Shown here: positions 7,212 through 16,607 of the stretch, piece by piece
How the letters are laid out: each line of letters opens with the position of its first letter
How positions within the stretch are numbered: position 1 is the first letter of the stretch
Assembly (NCBI RefSeq): GCF_042219825.1
Contig: NZ_JBHJHQ010000003.1
Location: 124,001-188,000 of the forward strand
Origin: JBHJHP01 sp042219825
Lineage (GTDB): Bacteria; Bacteroidota; Bacteroidia; Bacteroidales; UBA5342
Reading direction: 5' to 3'
Length of the DNA stretch: 64,000 nucleotides
Notes under the pieces: generated by a model
Told to the model about the DNA's origin: nothing
Databases searched by the model: none
Seen by the model: only the letters and a program-made list of their open reading frames with translations
Position numbers and translations under genes: made by a program

Positions 7212-7709
7212 ATGCAGAAAAAGTCTTTAGTGGTTATTGACATTCAGAATGACATTACCAAAAACTATAAAGAAATCATTGAAAATATTAATTGCTCAAT
7301 TGACTGGGCAGTGGAAAATGAAATCCATGTCGTTTACATCAGGCATTATAACTTATCAGACGGCACAAGGACTTTCAAACCTGATACGCATGGGTCTGAA
7401 TTAGTTTCAGACATGAAATTGGTTTCTAATCATATCTTTGAAAAATCCAAAGGTAATGCATTGACCAGCCATGATTTTGCTGACTTTATCAGGAAAAATG
7501 AAATAAACGAATTTTACATTACCGGAGCAGACGCCATTGCCTGTGTGAAATCAACAGTATTTAATATGTGCAGGAAAAATTTTAAGGTTACAGTCTTATC
7601 TGATTGTATTACGAGTTATGATAAAAGGGAAATTGATGAAATGCTGAATTATTATGAAAAGAAAGGCAGCAGAATAATTAACCTGAACGAACTGATAGAT
7701 TCTGAATAA
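7212..7709 (+). CDS. isochorismatase-family cysteine hydrolase
   Basis: This 165-residue protein has the family catalytic triad positions: Asp10 in VVIDIQND, a lysine in FEKSKGNAL (Lys78 likely) and Cys111 in DAIACVKST. Family members hydrolyse isochorismate, nicotinamide or other amides; the lack of the nicotinamidase metal site leaves the substrate open. It is slightly shorter than typical (about 180-210 residues) but appears complete. It is a one-gene module between repeats C and D. A 19-codon frame (7171-7230) overlaps its start but has no support as a gene. Confidence 0.8.
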   Translation: MQKKSLVVIDIQNDITKNYKEIIENINCSIDWAVENEIHVVYIRHYNLSDGTRTFKPDTHGSELVSDMKLVSNHIFEKSKGNALTSHDFADFIRKNEINEFYITGADAIACVKSTVFNMCRKNFKVTVLSDCITSYDKREIDEMLNYYEKKGSRIINLNELIDSE

Positions 7710-7711
7710 AG

Positions 7712-7850
7712 ATGCCAGCAGTTGGCAAAGAGCATATGTCATAAGGGTTTCACCAGGTATTCATGCGTTCTGGTCCGCTCAAATTTTCGTGTAGGCTGGC
7801 AGGAGTATTAGAAATACCGTACGTTTCATATACTTATCCATTAGCAACAA
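7712..7850. repeat. module-closing repeat D (diverged)
   Basis: It starts 3 bp after the isochorismatase stop with GCCAGCAGTTGGCAAAGAG and ends CATTAGCAACAA. The centre (TCATGCGTTCTGGTCCGC) is richer in G+C than its surroundings. It shares position and general form with repeats A-C but little exact sequence, so membership in the family is tentative. Confidence 0.4.
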
Positions 7851-7903
7851 TTTAAATTCGACGCAACAGAATCCGGGAAAAGAGTAACTGATTATTTATT
7901 GTA

Positions 7904-7932
7904 GCGTTTAATAACGCATTGAATTATCTTTG
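7904..7932 (+). promoter_or_regulatory. promoter of psd with adjacent 14-bp palindrome
   Basis: TATCTTTG at 7925-7932 is an exact TAnnTTTG -7 element 24 bp before the ATG at 7957. Just upstream, GCGTTTAATAACGC (7904-7917) is a perfect palindrome (5-bp arms, 4-base centre) in the -33/-7 spacer and could be an operator. Confidence 0.55.
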
Positions 7933-7956
7933 CTTCTCGTGGCAAACAAAGCAAAC

Positions 7957-8928
7957 ATGAAAATAACAAAGACTAAAAAGAGGTGGGGCATCCTTTTTCT
8001 GTTGCTTGCAATCCTTATCAGCATAGCCTTTTATCCGCTTAAGCCTCAGGATCCCATTCACTATTATGAAAGAGAAACCGGGCACATAAAAACAGAAAAG
8101 GTAGCCGGAGAAAAATGGTTGGTATGGTTGTACTACAATCCGGTAGGAGAAGCAACGTTATGGGCTTTGGTGAAAAGAAAGCTGGTTTCATCGGTCTATG
8201 GTAAAATGATGGATCGCCCTTCTTCCGCAAAAAAGATACAGCCGTTTATTGAAGAATTTGATATTAATATGAGCATTGCTCAGGAACAAAAGTTCCAAAG
8301 TTTTAACGATTTTTTTACCCGAAAACTTAAAGAAAATGCAAGACCAATTGATACCGCTTTCAATACTGTTGTATCGCCTGCCGACGGAAAAATTATGACT
8401 TATGCCGATATAAACAATTCCGATTTTATTATAAAAGGATTTCGCTTTGATGTATCTTCCTTTCTGGATGATCCGGATCTTGCACAAAAGTACCACGATG
8501 GTTCTCTGCTTATTATCCGGCTGGCCCCGGTGGATTACCATCGTTTTCATTTTCCGGTCAGTGGAAATTTATCTCCGGGCAAAAAGATTGATGGGGACTA
8601 TTATTCCGTCAATCCCCTTGCATTGCGTAAAATGGTTAACATCTTCTTTTTAAATAAGCGGGAATATACAATTATTTCAAATCCGCTGTTTGGTGATGTT
8701 ATCATGGCCGAAGTTGGTGCCACAATGGTAGGAAGCATTATACAAACGTATACCGGAAATGATGTAAAAAAAGGGGAAGAGAAAGGCTACTTTAAATTTG
8801 GAGGTTCTACGATCGTACTACTGTTTGAAAAAAATAAAATCCACATTGATGAGGATTTATTGAAAAATACAGTGAAGGGATACGAAACGACTGTTAAAGT
8901 GGGCGAAAGAATTGGTGAGAAAAAATAA
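7957..8928 (+). CDS. psd: phosphatidylserine decarboxylase proenzyme
   Basis: It converts phosphatidylserine to phosphatidylethanolamine at the inner membrane. The 323-residue protein has an N-terminal hydrophobic anchor (about residues 10-28), then the family motifs FFTRKLK, SPADGKIM, DYHRFHFPVSG and EVGATMVGS. The C-terminal GGST (Ser284) is where self-cleavage makes the pyruvoyl group; the usual form is LGST. The ATG at 7957 is chosen over the in-frame TTG at 7930 because the -7 element TATCTTTG covers that TTG. The length is typical for the PSD-B type with a membrane anchor. It is monocistronic with its own promoter and a hairpin after the stop. Confidence 0.9.
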   Translation: MKITKTKKRWGILFLLLAILISIAFYPLKPQDPIHYYERETGHIKTEKVAGEKWLVWLYYNPVGEATLWALVKRKLVSSVYGKMMDRPSSAKKIQPFIEEFDINMSIAQEQKFQSFNDFFTRKLKENARPIDTAFNTVVSPADGKIMTYADINNSDFIIKGFRFDVSSFLDDPDLAQKYHDGSLLIIRLAPVDYHRFHFPVSGNLSPGKKIDGDYYSVNPLALRKMVNIFFLNKREYTIISNPLFGDVIMAEVGATMVGSIIQTYTGNDVKKGEEKGYFKFGGSTIVLLFEKNKIHIDEDLLKNTVKGYETTVKVGERIGEKK

Positions 8929-8929
8929 A

Positions 8930-8943
8930 AGGGTTTTAACCCT
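8930..8943 (+). terminator. short hairpin after psd
   Basis: AGGGTT-TT-AACCCT forms a perfect 6-bp-arm dyad one base after the psd stop, followed by ACATTTTG. The T-tract is weak, so termination is probable but not strong. Confidence 0.5.
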
Positions 8944-9371
8944 ACATTTTGTGTATTTACCGGACAACAGAAATTCGTATTTCATAATTGTTTATCTCTC
9001 TTGCTTTTAATGATTTAATTCGCTACTTTTAGTGGCACTATTAACTTAATTATCACCCCACTGTATGCATTGCTGTATATTACAACAACAGATTGTTATT
9101 CCCAAATAAGGCTATAAAGTTGATTATACCGGTATATACTTTTCAGGGTGTTTCAGGCTCATGAAGCGTCATAAGATCTTAGCTTACAGTTTTCAGTTTT
9201 ATCCGTATAACTAATGGATGAACAGATATTTGTTTGTGTGAAAGGATGTGGAGGGAATGCAAAACGTGAATAATTATATCCATGAATTGAGAAAACTGAG
9301 CCGGTGCAGGATATAATGCCAAACTTATTGGGGTAAACCCTCCGGAATATATTAAACTAATACTTACCAAA
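8944..9371. other. 428-bp gap with no recognised gene
   Basis: I see no credible coding frame, RNA gene or exact TAnnTTTG box close to the GH127 start. The promoter of the 9372 gene must lie here but is not recognised. Confidence 0.4.
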
Positions 9372-12071
9372 ATGAAACACTTTAACAAAGCACATTTTAA
9401 ACTGCTACCTGCATTATGCCTCATTCTGATAATTTCAGTATCCTGTTCTGAAACAACAAATTCTGATGGGCCAAGGAATCTGGCAAATATTGCCAATGCC
9501 AGCGGTTCATTTCGCTATATGTCCCGGCTTTGGGGATTAAATGACGGGCGTACACCCACAGATTCCACCAGATGGAGACCCAGACAGAGTAACAGAAGAC
9601 GAATGCCAGCAACACCACAATGGATTGAATACAGCTGGGATCACCCGGTAAAGACATCTGCAGTGGATTTATTTCTTTGGGATTATTATAAGGTTATTCC
9701 ATTGCCTGAATCGTACCGCATTACCTACTGGAACGGATCGGATTTCATTCATGTCCCCAATGCCAAGGGTTTGGGCCTGGAAGCAGGAATATATAATAAA
9801 ACAACCTTTGACTCCGTAGAGACAACAAAACTACGGATTGAAGTGGATTCTTCCTTTTTCCTTCCGATGAATGTTATAGAGTGGAAGGTTTATGCCAGCA
9901 GTGATGCACCAACCTATCCACCTATTGTGAATGCAGGTGAAGACCGTGATGTAATGATCGGCGGTAAAACCTGGTTATCTGGCGATGTTAAAGTAGTTGA
10001 TGCACTGGACAAGCTGAAATGGAAGAAGGTAAGTGGTCCGGGTAAGGTATCTTTTAGTGATCCGGATTCCATTAAAGGAACAGCGAGCTTTTCAAAGCAG
10101 GGTGAATATGTGCTTTCATTAACAGCAACAGACGGCAAATCACACGGATCATCAGATATTATTGTAAGGGTGCATGATCTTCCACCAAAGGACAGGCTGG
10201 ATGTGGTTTACACGAAAAAATACAGCATCGATAATCCGATGTGGGATTCCAAAGCAAAATCCATTATTGTGAATTGGATACCGCATTGCATCAGGATGAT
10301 TGAAAGTACAAACCTGGAACAGGGACAGGGCGGACTGGATAATTTTATTGAGGCTGCAAAAGCACTTCGCGGCGAACCGCACGGACCACATCTTGGATAC
10401 GTATTTTCGAATGCATGGGTACACCAGACCATCGAGTCGATGTGTATTGCACTGATGGTTGATCCCAAAGGTGACAAAGAAATTATGGCATCACAGGAGC
10501 ATATGAAAAAAACACTGGAGAAATGGATCCCGATCGTGCTTGCAGCGCAGGAGCCGGACGGATATCTTCAGACTGCTTTTACCCTGCGGGATACAACAAG
10601 ATGGAAAGAAAGATGGTCTCCTGCTCAACGTGGTACTCATGAGGGATATGTTGCGGGCTATTTTATTGAGTCTGCCATCAATCACTATACCCTGACCGAG
10701 GGAACAGATAAACGGCTGTATGACGCAGCAAAAAAACTGGCAGACTGCTGGGTGGACAATATCGGACAGGATAAAAAGGAATGGTTTGATGGTCACCAGG
10801 AAATGGAGCAGGCATTGGTACGCTTCGGCCGTTTCGTCAACGATATGGAAGGAAATGGTCGTGGTGACGACTATATTAAACTAGCCAAATTTTTGCTAGA
10901 CAGCCGCGAGGGAGGAAACGAATACGACCAGAGCCATCTTCCTGTAACACAGCAGTATGAAGCGGTAGGCCATGCCGTAAGGGCAGTATATAACTATTCG
11001 GGAATGGCGGATGTGGCAGCAGAAACCGGTGATATAGATTACCAGAGTGCCGTGATGTCCTTGTGGGATAATATGGTGAACAAAAAATACTATGTCACCG
11101 GAGGTGTTGGCAGTGGTGAAACCTCTGAAGGGTTTGGCCCCAATTATTCGCTACGCAATTCTGCTTATTGTGAGTCTTGTTCAAGTTGCGGGCTTATCTT
11201 CTTCCAGTATAAGATGAACCTGGCATACCACGATGCAAAATATGCAGACCTTTATGAAGAAACCATGTATAATGCCCTGCTGGGTTCACTCGACATGGAA
11301 GGTGAAAACTTTTACTACACAAATCCGTTGGTTTCAAATTATAAGCGATATCCATGGCATGTTTGTCCGTGTTGTGTCGGCAATATCCCAAGGACACTGT
11401 TAATGATTCCGACCTGGACCTATGTAAAAAGTCCGGATGCGATTTATGTAAACCTGTATATTGGAAGCAGTATAAAAGTTGAAAACGTTGCAGGAACGGA
11501 TGTGCAAATGATCCAGAAAACAGACTACCCATGGAATGGAGATGTGTCTGTTACAGTTAATCCTGAAGAGAAGAAAGAATTTGCACTCTATGTAAGGGTT
11601 CCGGACAGGCATACCAGTGTTCTGTATAGCTCTGACCCGGAAGTGCAGGGGATTGAAATGCTTACCCTGAACGGTGTTGAGATTACTCCCGAAATTGAAA
11701 ACGGATATGCAGTGATTAAAAGGGAGTGGGAAAAAGGCGACAACGTTAGTTTCTCCCTTCCGATGGAAGTTCAGCGCATAGCTGCAGATGAGAAAATTCT
11801 TGCAGATACGGGCCGGATTGCCTTAAGATATGGTCCGTTAATTTACAATGTGGAAGAAGCGGATCAGGAGAATATCGATAAGAACATAAGTAATGATCCT
11901 CTGACGCCGGTCTGGAGAGACGATCTTCTGGGTGGCATAGTGACCCTGGAAGGTAAATGGAATGATGGCTCTCCTCTTGTTGCCATACCTTACTACGCCA
12001 GGAATAACAGAATACCTGACGGTGATCATCCGGAACATGCAAGATCCATGGTCTGGATCAAGGCAGAATGA
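9372..12071 (+). CDS. GH127-family (beta-L-arabinofuranosidase-like) lipoprotein with N-terminal beta-sandwich and PKD-like domains
   Basis: The 899-residue protein has a lipoprotein signal ending at Cys25. An F5/8-type-C-like sandwich follows (about 35-175, WIEYSWDHPVKTSAVDL), then a PKD-like Ig domain (about 180-270, starting PPIVNAGEDRDV), then a GH127 (alpha/alpha)6 catalytic domain (about 275-800). YCESC (about 598-602) and CPCC (about 666-669) match the Glu-x-Cys and Cys-Cys zinc/nucleophile sites of GH127 beta-L-arabinofuranosidase HypBA1. It should release terminal L-arabinofuranose or a related sugar at the cell surface. It is separated from the main arabinose-type locus by about 30 kb and sits next to a GH31 enzyme. 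GH146 is less likely given the HypBA1-like motif spacing. Confidence 0.85.
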   Translation: MKHFNKAHFKLLPALCLILIISVSCSETTNSDGPRNLANIANASGSFRYMSRLWGLNDGRTPTDSTRWRPRQSNRRRMPATPQWIEYSWDHPVKTSAVDLFLWDYYKVIPLPESYRITYWNGSDFIHVPNAKGLGLEAGIYNKTTFDSVETTKLRIEVDSSFFLPMNVIEWKVYASSDAPTYPPIVNAGEDRDVMIGGKTWLSGDVKVVDALDKLKWKKVSGPGKVSFSDPDSIKGTASFSKQGEYVLSLTATDGKSHGSSDIIVRVHDLPPKDRLDVVYTKKYSIDNPMWDSKAKSIIVNWIPHCIRMIESTNLEQGQGGLDNFIEAAKALRGEPHGPHLGYVFSNAWVHQTIESMCIALMVDPKGDKEIMASQEHMKKTLEKWIPIVLAAQEPDGYLQTAFTLRDTTRWKERWSPAQRGTHEGYVAGYFIESAINHYTLTEGTDKRLYDAAKKLADCWVDNIGQDKKEWFDGHQEMEQALVRFGRFVNDMEGNGRGDDYIKLAKFLLDSREGGNEYDQSHLPVTQQYEAVGHAVRAVYNYSGMADVAAETGDIDYQSAVMSLWDNMVNKKYYVTGGVGSGETSEGFGPNYSLRNSAYCESCSSCGLIFFQYKMNLAYHDAKYADLYEETMYNALLGSLDMEGENFYYTNPLVSNYKRYPWHVCPCCVGNIPRTLLMIPTWTYVKSPDAIYVNLYIGSSIKVENVAGTDVQMIQKTDYPWNGDVSVTVNPEEKKEFALYVRVPDRHTSVLYSSDPEVQGIEMLTLNGVEITPEIENGYAVIKREWEKGDNVSFSLPMEVQRIAADEKILADTGRIALRYGPLIYNVEEADQENIDKNISNDPLTPVWRDDLLGGIVTLEGKWNDGSPLVAIPYYARNNRIPDGDHPEHARSMVWIKAE

Positions 12072-12214
12072 CAGCGTTTGACTGGCAAGAAAAGCGGACT
12101 GGTTCAGCCGGTATGTTCCGGCGGCCGGGCCTGCCTGCCGGGTAAGTCATTTAACCTACAAGGCATGAACGATAACATTTAATACCTGGTACAGTACGCT
12201 TAAACAGCATGTGA

Positions 12215-12997
12215 ATGGATGCATATAAAATCCGTACATTCCCGAAGTCAAGAATTGCCACAAATGATGTGTGTGCCATTGGTCGTCAGAAACATCATGT
12301 TACGGCACTGATTGAAATTGACGTGTCTGAAAGCAGGGAAAAAATTAAAGCGTGTAAGAAGACACGGAGAATTTCATTCACTGCATGGCTGATTAAAGTC
12401 ATTAGTATCACTGTGAAGGATTACGAAAATGCCACAGCCTATCTTAAGGGAAAACGAAAAATTGTGGTTTTCAATGATATAAATGTTTCACTTGCTGTAG
12501 AAAAGGTATTAAACGGACAACGAATTCCGATACCGGTCATCATCGAAAAGGCACATGAGCGCAGCATTGAATCGATAACGCAACAAATAAACGAGGCAAG
12601 AGATCAGCAATTGGCTGATAAAGACGTTGTTCTGCAAAAAAGAACTAACAGACTGGAACAAATCTATTATGTGTTACCCGGATTTATCAGGAGATATTTC
12701 TGGCGTTACCTCGTAAGACATCCCCGCCTTGCCTTCAGTAAAATGGGAAATATCGCCTTTACGTCTGTTGGCATTACCGGTAAAGGAAATACATGGTTTA
12801 TTCCGTTATCTGTACACCCGGTATGCTTCGGGATCAGTAATATTTCCAAAAAACCGGTTGTTGTGGATGACAAAATAGTGATCAGGGAAATGCTTCAAAT
12901 GACCGTTTTACTAGATCACGATGTTATAGATGGTGCACAAATGGCCCGGTTCTTAAGAAAACTGTCTGAAAATATTGAAAGAGGGATTGGTTTATAA
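12215..12997 (+). CDS. stand-alone 2-oxoacid dehydrogenase E2-type acyltransferase domain
   Basis: This 260-residue protein matches the catalytic domain of dihydrolipoamide acyltransferases, which is related to chloramphenicol acetyltransferase. It has the C-terminal signature DHDVIDGAQ (234-242) with catalytic His235 and Asp239, and FTSVGITGKGNTWFIPL upstream. It lacks the lipoyl and subunit-binding domains of true E2 proteins, so it probably transfers acyl groups from acyl-CoA to another acceptor. No E1 or E3 gene is nearby. It lies between two glycoside hydrolase genes; a role in sugar acylation is only a guess. The upstream gap (12072-12214) contains a G+C-rich patch with CCGGC/GCCGG arms. 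Confidence 0.72.
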   Translation: MDAYKIRTFPKSRIATNDVCAIGRQKHHVTALIEIDVSESREKIKACKKTRRISFTAWLIKVISITVKDYENATAYLKGKRKIVVFNDINVSLAVEKVLNGQRIPIPVIIEKAHERSIESITQQINEARDQQLADKDVVLQKRTNRLEQIYYVLPGFIRRYFWRYLVRHPRLAFSKMGNIAFTSVGITGKGNTWFIPLSVHPVCFGISNISKKPVVVDDKIVIREMLQMTVLLDHDVIDGAQMARFLRKLSENIERGIGL

Positions 12998-13061
12998 AAA
13001 ACTTGAATACTCAACAGAATTATCCAATTAAAAGCGGATCATAGCATAAAAACAGAACCAA

Positions 13062-14681
13062 ATGAAAACGATAAAAATCATTCTGATTATTCTGACTCTT
13101 TCCTCTCAAATAAGAGCACAGGAAACTCCCAAACCCGCAATTACACCCTACTGGGGATTTGGTCACTGGATATGGGAAGATCAGTTGCATACCTCAAATA
13201 CTGTCAGGTACCTCATCGATGGCTACTCCAGGTACAATATTCCTGTAGATGCTGTCATTCTGGACAGCCCGTGGTCATCTGCCTATAATAATTTTGAATC
13301 AGATACCGCCCTTTATCCTGATTTTGAAAATATGCTTAATCACCTGCACAGCAAAAATATAAAACTGATTTTATGGTATACCGGATTTGTGAACAAGGAG
13401 TCACGGGAGGTTCCTTTAAACCAGTCCCCTCTATATGAACCAGCTGTAAACATGGGATATACGGTTAATAATGGAAGCCTGCACAGTTGGCATAAAGGAA
13501 AGGGCGCACACATTGATTTTACCAATCCTGAAGCAAAAGCCTGGTGGCACAAACAGGTGGATAAGATCTTAAAACAAGGCATTGATGGCTGGAAAGTAGA
13601 TGTCAGCGCCGAATGGTTAGACGAAAATGTATCAACTTCCATCGGCAATTTATCAAATAAAGAATTTAAATATTATCATTACCAGGATGCATTTGAATAT
13701 GCCCGGTCCATAAACCCCGATTTTTTATGTTACACGTACGGACATGTGCATGTTAGAAATCGGTATCTTGATATGGCACCTCAAAACTACTCTCACTGCC
13801 AGTGGACGGGTGACTTCACCGGAGATTTTAAGGGCCTGCTCAACCAGCTAAATTTCATCTACCTGTCAGCTCAAAAAGGATATGGAGCCCCTGCATGTGA
13901 AATAGGTGGATACTGGGGCAAGCCATCCGATAATAAATCCTTCATTCGCTATGCTCAACTGGCGAGCATGGTACCTGCCATGGTGAATGGTGGCCGGGAT
14001 GGTGCCCTGGGACATCATTTACCATGGAATTACAGCGAAAAAACCATAACTATTTACAGGGACTACGTAAACCTGCACCGGAAACTTGTGCCCTATCTGT
14101 TCAGTACATCTGTAGAAGGACATCTGAAAGGCCACTCCATCATAAAGGAGTGCTCCAATGAGAACAATACTCATATGCTTGGGGATGCCATTTTCGTAAA
14201 ACCCATCACAACCGAAAATGATACCGTCAGTATTGTGTTCCCGGATGAGCACCAATGGATTAATTACTGGGACAGCAAGGAAGTATTTTCATCTTCAGAT
14301 ACAATTACAAAATATTATCCCATAGAAAAATATCCTGTTTTTATGAGGGCCGGGTCTATTATACCTGTCGCAAACAGTGATAAAAACAGTATTGAACTCC
14401 TGATCTATCCGGATGGTAAATCAGAATATGTTTTTCACAAACCGAGCGGACAAGGCGTTGATTACACGGATATCCGGGTTACGATGAATGCAATAAAAGG
14501 GACATTAGAAATAAATTCACCGGATGCATACAATTTTCAGCTGAAGCTGATGTGCTTTGATGACCCCAAATCTGTTTCAGGAGCCGACAGGTATCAGTAT
14601 AATCCCGAAAGTTCTGAACTGTTACTGGAAAAAAACGGGAGCAACTTTAAAATTAAGATCAAAGGCTTAGCAGCCTATTAA
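13062..14681 (+). CDS. GH31-family glycoside hydrolase, secreted
   Basis: This 539-residue enzyme has a signal peptide (about residues 1-19, ending IRAQ). The GH31 (beta/alpha)8 catalytic domain includes VDAVILDSPWS, a nucleophile segment DGWKVDVSAEW (Asp180) and acid/base WTGD (Asp251). A C-terminal beta-domain starts around residue 400 (PVFMRAGSIIP). GH31 enzymes are mostly alpha-glucosidases or alpha-xylosidases, with alpha-galactosidases and sulfoquinovosidases also known; the substrate is not predictable here. It is shorter than most GH31 proteins because the N-terminal beta-sandwich is nearly absent, yet both catalytic residues are present, so I do not regard it as broken. It follows the acyltransferase after 64 bp. 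Confidence 0.85.
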   Translation: MKTIKIILIILTLSSQIRAQETPKPAITPYWGFGHWIWEDQLHTSNTVRYLIDGYSRYNIPVDAVILDSPWSSAYNNFESDTALYPDFENMLNHLHSKNIKLILWYTGFVNKESREVPLNQSPLYEPAVNMGYTVNNGSLHSWHKGKGAHIDFTNPEAKAWWHKQVDKILKQGIDGWKVDVSAEWLDENVSTSIGNLSNKEFKYYHYQDAFEYARSINPDFLCYTYGHVHVRNRYLDMAPQNYSHCQWTGDFTGDFKGLLNQLNFIYLSAQKGYGAPACEIGGYWGKPSDNKSFIRYAQLASMVPAMVNGGRDGALGHHLPWNYSEKTITIYRDYVNLHRKLVPYLFSTSVEGHLKGHSIIKECSNENNTHMLGDAIFVKPITTENDTVSIVFPDEHQWINYWDSKEVFSSSDTITKYYPIEKYPVFMRAGSIIPVANSDKNSIELLIYPDGKSEYVFHKPSGQGVDYTDIRVTMNAIKGTLEINSPDAYNFQLKLMCFDDPKSVSGADRYQYNPESSELLLEKNGSNFKIKIKGLAAY

Positions 14682-14914
14682 CATGATATTCTGAACGAGA
14701 TGAATACATGTCAATTCAGTGCAAAAACACATACAGACAGATAAAATGTTTATCCTGTTCTTGTTTTTAAGTAGCTAAATAACTACTTTTATTTTTACTA
14801 AAGCGAACTGTAAAACAACCTGTTTACATTCCTGTAATTAGATATGTGTACTTTTATTCGGGATATCGTAACCATGCGGAATGAATAATAGGGATAAATT
14901 TAAAATGCTGACAA

Positions 14915-15403
14915 ATGTTAAAGCTAAAATTAAGTTTAACAATCCTGTTCTTTTTATGTATGTATGTTAAGCCCATTCAAGCTCAGGAAAACGTTAATAC
15001 TGCCGGAGGTATGGCAACCGGGAGTGGAGGATCTGCAAGCTATTCCATAGGACAGCTTACATGCCATACCCATGCAGGAACAAATGGTTCAATGGCAGAA
15101 GGTGTACAACAGCCATATAAAATTATGGTCGTAACGGAATTAAAAGAAGCTCAAAGCATAAACCTTACAATTTCAGCTTATCCAATTCCTGCAATTAACC
15201 ATTTAACACTGGATGTTAAAGACTTTAAGCTTTCAAACATGCACTTTCAACTCTATGATATAAGTGGGAAACTTTTATTAAATGAAAAGATCACCAACAC
15301 ACAAACAAGCATTGATGTAAGCAAACTTGTTCCTGCTATTTATTTAGTAAAGGTATTTCAGGGGCAACAGGAAGTGAAGACATTTAAAATAACAAAAAAT
15401 TAA
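14915..15403 (+). CDS. small secreted protein with type IX secretion (Por) sorting domain
   Basis: This 162-residue protein has a signal peptide (about 1-24, ending IQAQ). A Gly/Ser-rich segment (NTAGGMATGSGGSASYSIGQ) follows, and then a C-terminal type A sorting domain (about residues 85-162). The sorting domain has YPIPAINHLTL, YDISGKLL, LVPAIYLVKV and the terminal FKITKN. It should cross the outer membrane through the type IX machinery, two components of which are encoded at 18879 and 21666. The mature part is very small. A 12-bp gap to the FISUMP gene suggests an operon. Confidence 0.82.
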   Translation: MLKLKLSLTILFFLCMYVKPIQAQENVNTAGGMATGSGGSASYSIGQLTCHTHAGTNGSMAEGVQQPYKIMVVTELKEAQSINLTISAYPIPAINHLTLDVKDFKLSNMHFQLYDISGKLLLNEKITNTQTSIDVSKLVPAIYLVKVFQGQQEVKTFKITKN

Positions 15404-15415
15404 GACCAAAACGTA

Positions 15416-16486
15416 ATGAAAAGAGTATTAATCATTTTGACAGCCATCGTATTTACGGTAAGTGTGTTTGCTCAGTCACCCGAAAAGATGAGCTATCAGG
15501 CAGTAATCCGGGATGCAAATAACAATTTGTTACCAAACCAACCTGTTGGGATGCAAATAAGCATCATACAGGAGTCTCCCGATGGTACTGCTGTATATAT
15601 TGAAACTCAAACGCCAACAACCAATGCAAATGGTTTGGTAAGTATCGAAATAGGTACCGGTATGGTAGTGAGTGGTGATTTTATAAATATAGATTGGGCA
15701 CAAGGACCATATTTTATTTTAACCGAAGCTGACCCCACAGGAGGAACTGATTATACCATTACAGGTACAAACCAGCTATTAAGCGTACCCTATGCTTTGC
15801 ATGCAAAAACTGCTGAAAGAATAACCGGGGATAATGCATTAGAAAATAAAGTTGAGGCGATGGAAAATATACTAATTAGTTTAGGACTTTATACTGTAAC
15901 GGATATTGACAGCAACATTTACAATATGGTAATAATAGGCAAACAAATATGGATGAAAGAAAATCTGAGAGTGACAAGATATAACGACGGTGAACAAATT
16001 GAACTTGTTACAGACGGAACAGAATGGACGTACCTGAATTCACCTGCCTACTGTTGGTATGATAATGACAGCACTGCAAATGCCAAACTATATGGTGCTT
16101 TATATAATTGGCATACTGTGAATACAGGAAAACTGTGTCCCTTTGGTTGGCATGTTCCATCAGAGGGTGAGTGGATAACATTGTTTGAAGCACTGGGAGG
16201 AGATACAATAGCTGGAAGCAAACTAAAAGAAACCGGAAATATTCACTGGACAACTGCAAACACTGATGCCACCAATGAAAGTAAATTCACGGCCCTGCCC
16301 GGTGGATATCGCGCTGTTGATGGTAACTTCTACCATCTGGGTTTTAAGGGACATTGGTGGAGTTCAACCTCATCTTCTGATACTCATGCAATTAAAGTGG
16401 ATATTAATGCTGAAAATGGTGTTATAAACTCCGGTGGTGGCAATAAGTCTATGGGGGGAGTGTCTGTTCGTTGTATAAAGGATTAG
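15416..16486 (+). CDS. FISUMP-domain secreted protein
   Basis: This 356-residue protein has a signal peptide ending VFAQ (about residue 20). An N-terminal beta-rich domain (YQAVIRDANNNLLPNQPV) of a kind common in Bacteroidota surface proteins is followed by LLSVPYALHAKTA. A FISUMP (Fibrobacter succinogenes major paralogous) domain then runs from about 170 to 356, with QIWMKENLR, YNDG, YGALYNWHT, CPFGWHVPSEGEW, LPGGYR, WWSST and VRCIKD. It is probably an extracellular structural or adhesive protein; no enzyme activity is known for the family. It directly follows the small type IX substrate gene. Confidence 0.85.
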   Translation: MKRVLIILTAIVFTVSVFAQSPEKMSYQAVIRDANNNLLPNQPVGMQISIIQESPDGTAVYIETQTPTTNANGLVSIEIGTGMVVSGDFINIDWAQGPYFILTEADPTGGTDYTITGTNQLLSVPYALHAKTAERITGDNALENKVEAMENILISLGLYTVTDIDSNIYNMVIIGKQIWMKENLRVTRYNDGEQIELVTDGTEWTYLNSPAYCWYDNDSTANAKLYGALYNWHTVNTGKLCPFGWHVPSEGEWITLFEALGGDTIAGSKLKETGNIHWTTANTDATNESKFTALPGGYRAVDGNFYHLGFKGHWWSSTSSSDTHAIKVDINAENGVINSGGGNKSMGGVSVRCIKD

Positions 16487-16607
16487 TGTAAATATTGATT
16501 GTACTAAGAATAAGCATTCTAAAAAACGAAACGCCAGTAAACAGTCATAAAATATTTGGATTTATTTTCTTAGATTGCACTAATTATAAACTTATAAATC
16601 AATAATT

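Noticed and set aside
7171..7230. A 19-codon leader frame overlapping the isochorismatase start
   Set aside because: Too short, no ribosome-binding site, no attenuator structure; likely chance.
12100..12150. G+C-rich patch with CCGGC/GCCGG arms before the acyltransferase gene as a terminator
   Set aside because: The loop is long, the arms are short and no T-tract follows; I could not support a defined function.
13062..14681. Truncated or broken GH31 gene
   Set aside because: It is shorter than usual, but the signal peptide, nucleophile Asp180, acid/base Asp251 and C-terminal domain are all present.
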